From contig OY741267.1 in NCBI GenBank assembly GCA_963514095.1, positions 7,594,048 through 7,658,047 on the forward strand: a DNA stretch of 64,000 nt. Direction: 5' to 3'. The position numbers and the translations under genes are program-made. Each line of letters begins with the position of its first letter. Position 1 is the first letter of the stretch. This DNA comes from Eutrigla gurnardus. Its lineage: Eukaryota; Chordata; Actinopteri; Perciformes; Triglidae. The notes beneath the pieces are model-generated. The model searched no databases and was not told the DNA's origin. It saw only the letters and a program-made list of their open reading frames with translations. This document shows positions 58,722-64,000 of the stretch, piece after piece.

Positions 58722-61217
58722 ACTAGAAAATTCCCCCGCCGGGAAATTTTGAGAGGGAGGCAGTGGGCCGCCGCCCGGGGGTGTGTCTGTAAAAGTTTAA
58801 AGTTTAAACGGAGTTTCTAGGTGAAAGAATGACCGAGCAGAAGACGTTTGACTAAAAAAACTACATTTCCCACTACTAAATGTAGTTTTAGTGCATTCCT
58901 GTCCACCAATCAGAGCACACCACTCGTGTCTCCATTTTAAAGTTTAAATGGAGTTTCTAGGTGAAAGTATGTCCGAGTAGAAGACGTTTGACTAAAAAAA
59001 CTACATTTCCCATTACTAAATGTAGTTTTTAGTACATTCCTGTCCACCAATCAGAGCACACCACTCGTGTCTCCATTTTAAAGTTTAAATGGAGTTTCTA
59101 GGTGAAAATATGCCCTGAACTCAGCTGTCACTCAAGTACTAGCGAGTACTAGCGAGTACTAGCGAGTACTACCAAGTACTACCAAGAACTACAGAGTACT
59201 ACTGAGACTCAAGTACTGAGAAATACTAGGTACTATGTATTGTCAAACAGTTGAGCGCTCCGCGCTCAACTGTATGCCAGTACATGTCACCAAGGTCAGC
59301 TGTCACTCAAGTACTACCAATTACTACCAAGTACTACCAAGAACTACAGAGTACTACTGAGACTCAAGTACTGAGAACTACTAGGTACTATGTATTGTCA
59401 AACAGCTGAGCGCTTCGCGCTCAACTGTTTGCCAGTACATGTCACCGAGGTCAGCTGTCACTCAAGTACTACCAATTACTACCAAGTACTACCAAGAACT
59501 ACAGAGTACTACTGAGACTCAAGTACTGAGAAATACTAGGTACTATGTATTGTCAAACAGTTGAGCGCTCCGCGCTCAACTGTATGCCAGTACATGTCAC
59601 CAAGGTCAGCTGTCACTCAAGTACTACCAATTACTACCAAGTACTACAGAGACTCAAGTACTGAGAACTACTAGGTACTATGTATTGTCAAACAGCTTAG
59701 CGCTTCGCGCTCAACTGTTTGCCAGTACATGTCACCGAGGTCAGCTGTCACTCAAGTACTACCAATTACTACCAAGTACTACCAACTACTACAGAGTACT
59801 ACTGAGACTCAAGTACTGAGAACTACTAGGTACTATGTATTGTCAAACAGTTGAGCGCTTCGCGCTCAACTGTATGCCAGTACATGTCACCGAGGTCAGC
59901 TGTCACTCAAGTACTACAAAGTACTACCAAGTACTAGGTACTATGTATTGTTTGAAAAACTACAACTCTGCCAGTCAGAGCGCACCTGCTATCACTTCGG
60001 AGTGAGACAGAGACAGTTAGTCTCCATTTTAAAGTTTAAATGTAGTTTCTAGGTGAAAGTATGGCTGAGTTGACGATGGACTACACTTCCCAAGGACTGC
60101 TCCTCTCTGTCCACCAATCAGAGCACACCTGCTGTGAGTTATGAAGCTCAAAGCCACAGGTGCTCCATCACCATAGCAACGCCCCTCTGCATGTGTGTGT
60201 CTGTGTCTGTGACTCTCGAAAGCCTCTATCTGTGTCTGAATTTCAGTTTTGTGCAGTCTCCGAACAAAAGCTTCCCACACTCACACCGAAAGTCCTATCG
60301 GCAAAATTTCCACACCGTTAGCGCCACAAGACTCTGATGAAGACACTGATGACTTTTACTTTTTCCTAGTGTCAGAAATGTGGACGCTAGGGCGAGTTAG
60401 AAATGCTGTTCGTTTCAGGTTTCTTTGAAAATCTGCTTCTAAATTAACATTAGAGCGGATGACGAAAAAAATGGACTTGGCCGCGCTTAGAGGTTGCTAG
60501 TTCAAATTCTGTAAATGTCACAGAGATTTTGAGCACATTGTGAGAGACAGGACAAGTTTCTCTACAAAATTGGAAAATATCACGTCGGTAGAGTCAAGAT
60601 TGTGGCCGGGAGGAGTTTGGAAAGGAAAAAAATCTGAGAAGCCCTCACACTCTAAGCGATGATGTCACGCACTCTAGCCCAGAAGGTTCCGCGCAATACA
60701 CACCCATTATAAACTCATGATTTCTCCCAAAATGATCATGGTCATTGAACAGTGATTGATCAGAAACTATATGACCTATTGAAACGCGGATTGGCACACC
60801 CGGACACAAGACTTGTGTCTACGTTTTAGAGTTTAAATGGAGTTTCTAGGTGAAAGTATGACTGAGCAGCAGGCGTTTGAAAAGCTACCTTTTCTGCTTT
60901 TTTTTTTTCTTTTTTTTTCGCTCGTCCCATTCATTCCTATGGGATTTTTTGAGGTGGTTTTTCGCGACTTACGTCGCGAAAAATTAATATTCTGGACTTC
61001 TTTTAAGTAGCACACCGATCCCGATCAAGCCGCACGTTTTGATGTTACATTCGCCTAGGTGCTCGTTTTTGTTCGGTAGGAGTAGCGAATCAAAAAAACG
61101 GGAGGAGGAATAATAAGAAAAAACGCGCAGGAGAACAATAGGTGGCTGTGCTTCGCACAGCCACCTACTGTTTGTACCTACAAACAGTAGGTGGCTGTGC
61201 TTAGCACTGCCTCCCTA
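58722..61217 (+). repeat. Satellite unit 10 (divergent)
   Basis: Two 141-bp repeats and five hairpins (about 59250-59870) of the GAGCGC/GCGCTC type. In these both arms differ from the other units in a matching way. The core (about 60020-61120) is clearly diverged and lacks the open frames of the other units. The cassette (61121-61217) has the loop TACCT in place of TCTCTG. This looks like an older or separately evolving unit. Confidence 0.9.
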
Positions 61218-63345
61218 ACTAGAAAATTCCCCCGCCGGGAAATTTTGAGAGGGAGGCAGTGGGCCGCCGCCCGGGGGTGTGTCTGTAAAAGTTTAACGTT
61301 TAAACGGAGTTTCTAGGTGAAAGAATGACCGAGCAGAAGACGTTTGACTAAAAAAACTACATTTCCCACTACAAAATGTAGTTTTTAGTACATTCCTGTC
61401 CACCAATCAGAGCACACCACTCGTGTCTCCATTTTAAAGTTTAAATGGAGTTTCTAGGTGAAAGTATGACCGAGCAGAAGACGTTTGACTCAAAAAACTA
61501 CATTTCCCACTACTAAATGTAGTTCTTAGTACATTCCTGTCCACCAATCAGAGCACACCACTCGTGTCTCCATTTTAAAGTTTAAATGGAGTTTCTAGGT
61601 GAAAGTATGGACGAGAAGAAGACGTTTGACTAAAAAAACTACATTTCCCACTACTAAATGTAGTTCTTAGTACATTCCTGTCCACCAATCAGAGCACACC
61701 ACTCGTGTCTCCATTTTAAAGTTTAAATGGAGTTTCTAGGTGAAAATATGCCCTGAACTCAGCTGTCACTCAAGTACTACCGAGTACTAGCGAGTACTAG
61801 CGAGTACTACCAAGTACTACCGAGTACTACTGAGTCTCAAGTACTGAGAACTACTAGGTACAATGTATTGTCAAACAGTTGAGTGCTACGCACTCAACTG
61901 TTTCCCTGTACAGGTTACTGAACTCAGCTGTCACTCAAGTACTACCGAGTACTAGCGAGTACTACCGAGTACTACCAAGTACTACCGAGTACTACCGAGT
62001 CTCAAGTACTGAGAACTACTAGGTACAATGTATTGTCAAACAGTTGAGTGCTTCGCACTCAACTGTTTCCCAGTACATGTCACTGAACTCAGCTGTCACT
62101 CAAGTACTACCGAGTACTACCGAGTACTACCAAGTACTACCGAGTACTACTGAGACTCAAGTACTGAGAACTACTAGGTACAATGTACTTGCAAACAGTT
62201 GAGTGCTTCGCACTCAACTGTATGCCAGTACTTGTGTCTCATTTTAAAGTTTAAATGGAGTGTCTAGGTGAAAGTATGGACGAGCAGAAGAGGTTTGACT
62301 AAAAAAACTACATATCCCACTACTAATGTAGTTTTAGTACATTCCTGTCCTCCAATCAGAGCACACCTGCTGTCAGTTATGAAAATCAGTGCCTCACAGT
62401 GCTGTCACCATGGCAACGGCCCTTGCTGCGTGTGTATGACTGCTTTGGAGCGTCTCTCTGCTTCTGTCTAACGCTCAATTCCCCCTCTGCGCATGGGTCC
62501 GAACAAAAGCTTGCCACGCTCACACCGAAACTCCTATCGCCAAAGTTTTCGCACCGTTAGCGCCACGAGACTCGGCTGAAGACACTGATGACTTTTATTT
62601 TTTCCTAGTGTCAGAAATGTGGACGCTAGGGCGAGTTAGAAATGCTGTTCATATCAGGTTTCTTTGAAAATCTGCTTCTAAATTAACATTGGAGTGGATG
62701 ACGAGAAAACCTGACTTGGCCGCGCTTAGAGGTTGCTAGTTCAAATTCTGTAAATCGCACAGACTTTTTGAGCACATTGTGAGAGACAGGACAAGTTTGT
62801 CTACAAAATTGGAAAATATCACGTCTGTAGAGTGAAGATTGTGGCCGGGAGGAGTTTGGAAAGGAAAAAGATCTGAGAAGCCCCCACACTCTAACTGATG
62901 ATGTCACGCACTCTAGCCCAGAAGGTTCCGCGCAATACACACCCATTGAAATCTCAGGATTTCCCCCAAAACGATCATGGTCATTGAACAGTGATTGATC
63001 ATAAACTATATGAGCTATTGAAACGCGAATTGACACACCAAGACAGAAGACTTGTGTCTACGTTTTAGAGTTTAAATGGAGTTTCTAGGTGAAAGTATGA
63101 CTGCGCAGCAGGCGTTTGAAAAACGACAATGAATGTTCCTTTTTTTTCGCTCGTCCCATTCATTTCAATGGGAAAATTTCGGTGGTTTTTCGCGACTAGC
63201 GTCGCGAAAAATTAATATTCTGGACATCTTTTAAGTAGCACACCGATCCCAATCAAGGCGCACGTTTTGATGTTACATTCGCGTAGGTGCTCGTTTATGT
63301 TTTTTAGGAGTAGGAAATCAAAAAAAGGTAAGAAGAGGAAGAATA
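61218..63345 (+). repeat. Satellite unit 11
   Basis: Three 141-bp repeats, three hairpins (about 61875, 62040 and 62197, the first with TAC loop), core from about 62240, and no cassette at its end. Confidence 0.9.
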
Positions 63346-64000
63346 ACTAGAAAATTCCCCCGCCGGGAAATTTTGAGAGGGAGGCAGTGGGCCGCCGCCC
63401 GGGGGTGTGTCTGTAAAAGTTTAAAGTTTAAACGGAGTTTCTAGGTGAAAGAATGACCGAGCAGAAGTAGTTTGACTAAAAAAACTACATTTCCCATTAG
63501 TAAATGTAGTTTTTAGTACCTTCCTGTCCACCAATCAGAGCACACCACTCGTGTCTCCATTTTAAAGTTTAAATGGAGTTTGTAGGTGAAAGTATGGACG
63601 AGAAGAAGACGTTTGACTAAAAAAACTACATTTCCCACTACTAAATGTAGTTTTTAGTACATTCCTGTCCACCAATCAGAGCACACCACTCGTGTCTCCA
63701 TTTTAAAGTTTAAATGGAGTTTCTAGCTGAAAGTATGGACGAGAGGAAGACGTTTGACTAAAAAAACTACATTTCCCATTACTAAATGTAGTTCTTAGTA
63801 CATTCCTGTCCAACAATCAGAGCACACCACTCGTGTCTCCATTTTAAAGTTTAAATGGAGTTTGTAGGTGAAAGTATGACCGAGCAAAAGACGTTTGACT
63901 AAAAAAACTACATTTCCCACTACTAAATGTAGTTTTTAGTACATTCCTGTCCACCAATCAGAGCACACCACTCGTGTCTCCATTTTAAAGTTTAAATGGA
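63346..64000 (+). repeat. Satellite unit 12, cut by the window end
   Basis: Head and at least four 141-bp repeats (about 63420, 63560, 63700 and 63841), then the start of a fifth segment. The hairpin block lies beyond the window. Confidence 0.9.

Larger units (their letters stand above)
34505..64000. repeat. Higher-order satellite array of 2.1-3.7 kb units
   Basis: Twelve head motifs (ACTAGAAAATTCCCCCGCC, shortened in one unit) start at 34505, 36601, 39271, 41809, 44421, 48144, 50822, 53062, 55568, 58722, 61218 and 63346. Each unit holds, in order: the head, 141-bp repeats, a hairpin minisatellite block, a roughly 1.1-kb core, and sometimes a double-hairpin cassette. Units are all in the same orientation, and most cores are nearly identical. 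Unit length varies through copy number of the sub-repeats. The array runs off the window's end. Small open frames recur in every core on both strands because the units are copies. I do not call them genes. Confidence 0.95.

Noticed and set aside
60134..60337. Short frame in the unit 10 core
   Set aside because: A diverged relic of the repeated core frame, without independent support.
34505..64000. Resemblance of regularly spaced palindromes to a CRISPR array
   Set aside because: The setting is a vertebrate genome, the spacers are themselves repeats, and no cas genes exist.
34505..64000. Centromeric satellite
   Set aside because: Unit size, modular structure and start inside a LINE do not argue for a centromere, and nothing in the window shows centromere function.

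Overview
The window looks like a teleost fish nuclear genome. It has a T-cell receptor alpha/delta type V segment with a vertebrate recombination signal, spliced genes with GT/AG introns, and typical fish mobile elements: DIRS, Ty3/gypsy, BEL/Pao, Harbinger, hAT, pogo, an I/Nimb-type LINE and an endogenous retrovirus. There is no bacterial-style operon and little host coding sequence. Most of the window is nested transposable elements followed by a long complex satellite. The species cannot be read from the sequence.

Region 1 (1-6.5 kb) is a sparse flank with a GC-rich 57-bp minisatellite. It then holds an apparently intact three-exon pogo-like DDE transposase gene on the minus strand (1852-3801), with arrays of a GGGACGGTTGTAAC motif on both sides. 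A TCR V segment follows (5727-6196), with leader, intron, V exon and a 23-type RSS. The V exon has Tyr where the first disulphide Cys is expected.

Region 2 (6.5-16.3 kb) has a 3.46-kb terminal-inverted-repeat element (6564-10023) carrying a broken DIRS-type gag. Next is a full Ty3/gypsy element (10823-16272) with 214-bp LTRs differing at 2 sites and a 5-bp TSD. Its single gag-pol frame is broken by a Harbinger-type MITE, two stop codons and one frameshift.

Region 3 (16.3-28.6 kb) has LINE tails, an LTR-like stretch and a degraded endogenous retrovirus (about 17.8-28.62 kb). The retrovirus env holds a hAT MITE. Its 3' LTR is split twice: by a BEL/Pao element (21079-25949) and by a TIR element (26214-28578), which itself contains a Harbinger element with Myb-like and transposase remnants.

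Region 4 (28.8-34.5 kb) is the 5' part of an I/Nimb-like LINE. ORF1 is split by a solo LTR (TSD TGACT). ORF2 is split by a 2.46-kb foldback element (TSD ATTT). ORF2 then runs straight into the satellite.

Region 5 (34505-64000, continuing past the window) is a higher-order tandem array of eleven complete units of 2.1-3.7 kb and a partial twelfth. Each unit has a short palindromic head, 2-4 copies of a 141-bp repeat, a block of 3-12 hairpin minisatellites (AACAGTTGAGTGC-TTC-GCACTCAACTGTT) spaced by a 10-bp microrepeat, a roughly 1.1-kb core, and an optional 100-bp double-hairpin cassette. The hairpins show compensated substitutions and one exact loop inversion. This palindrome-rich array is the most unusual feature of the window. 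A Helitron-like or other foldback-element origin is plausible but unproven.
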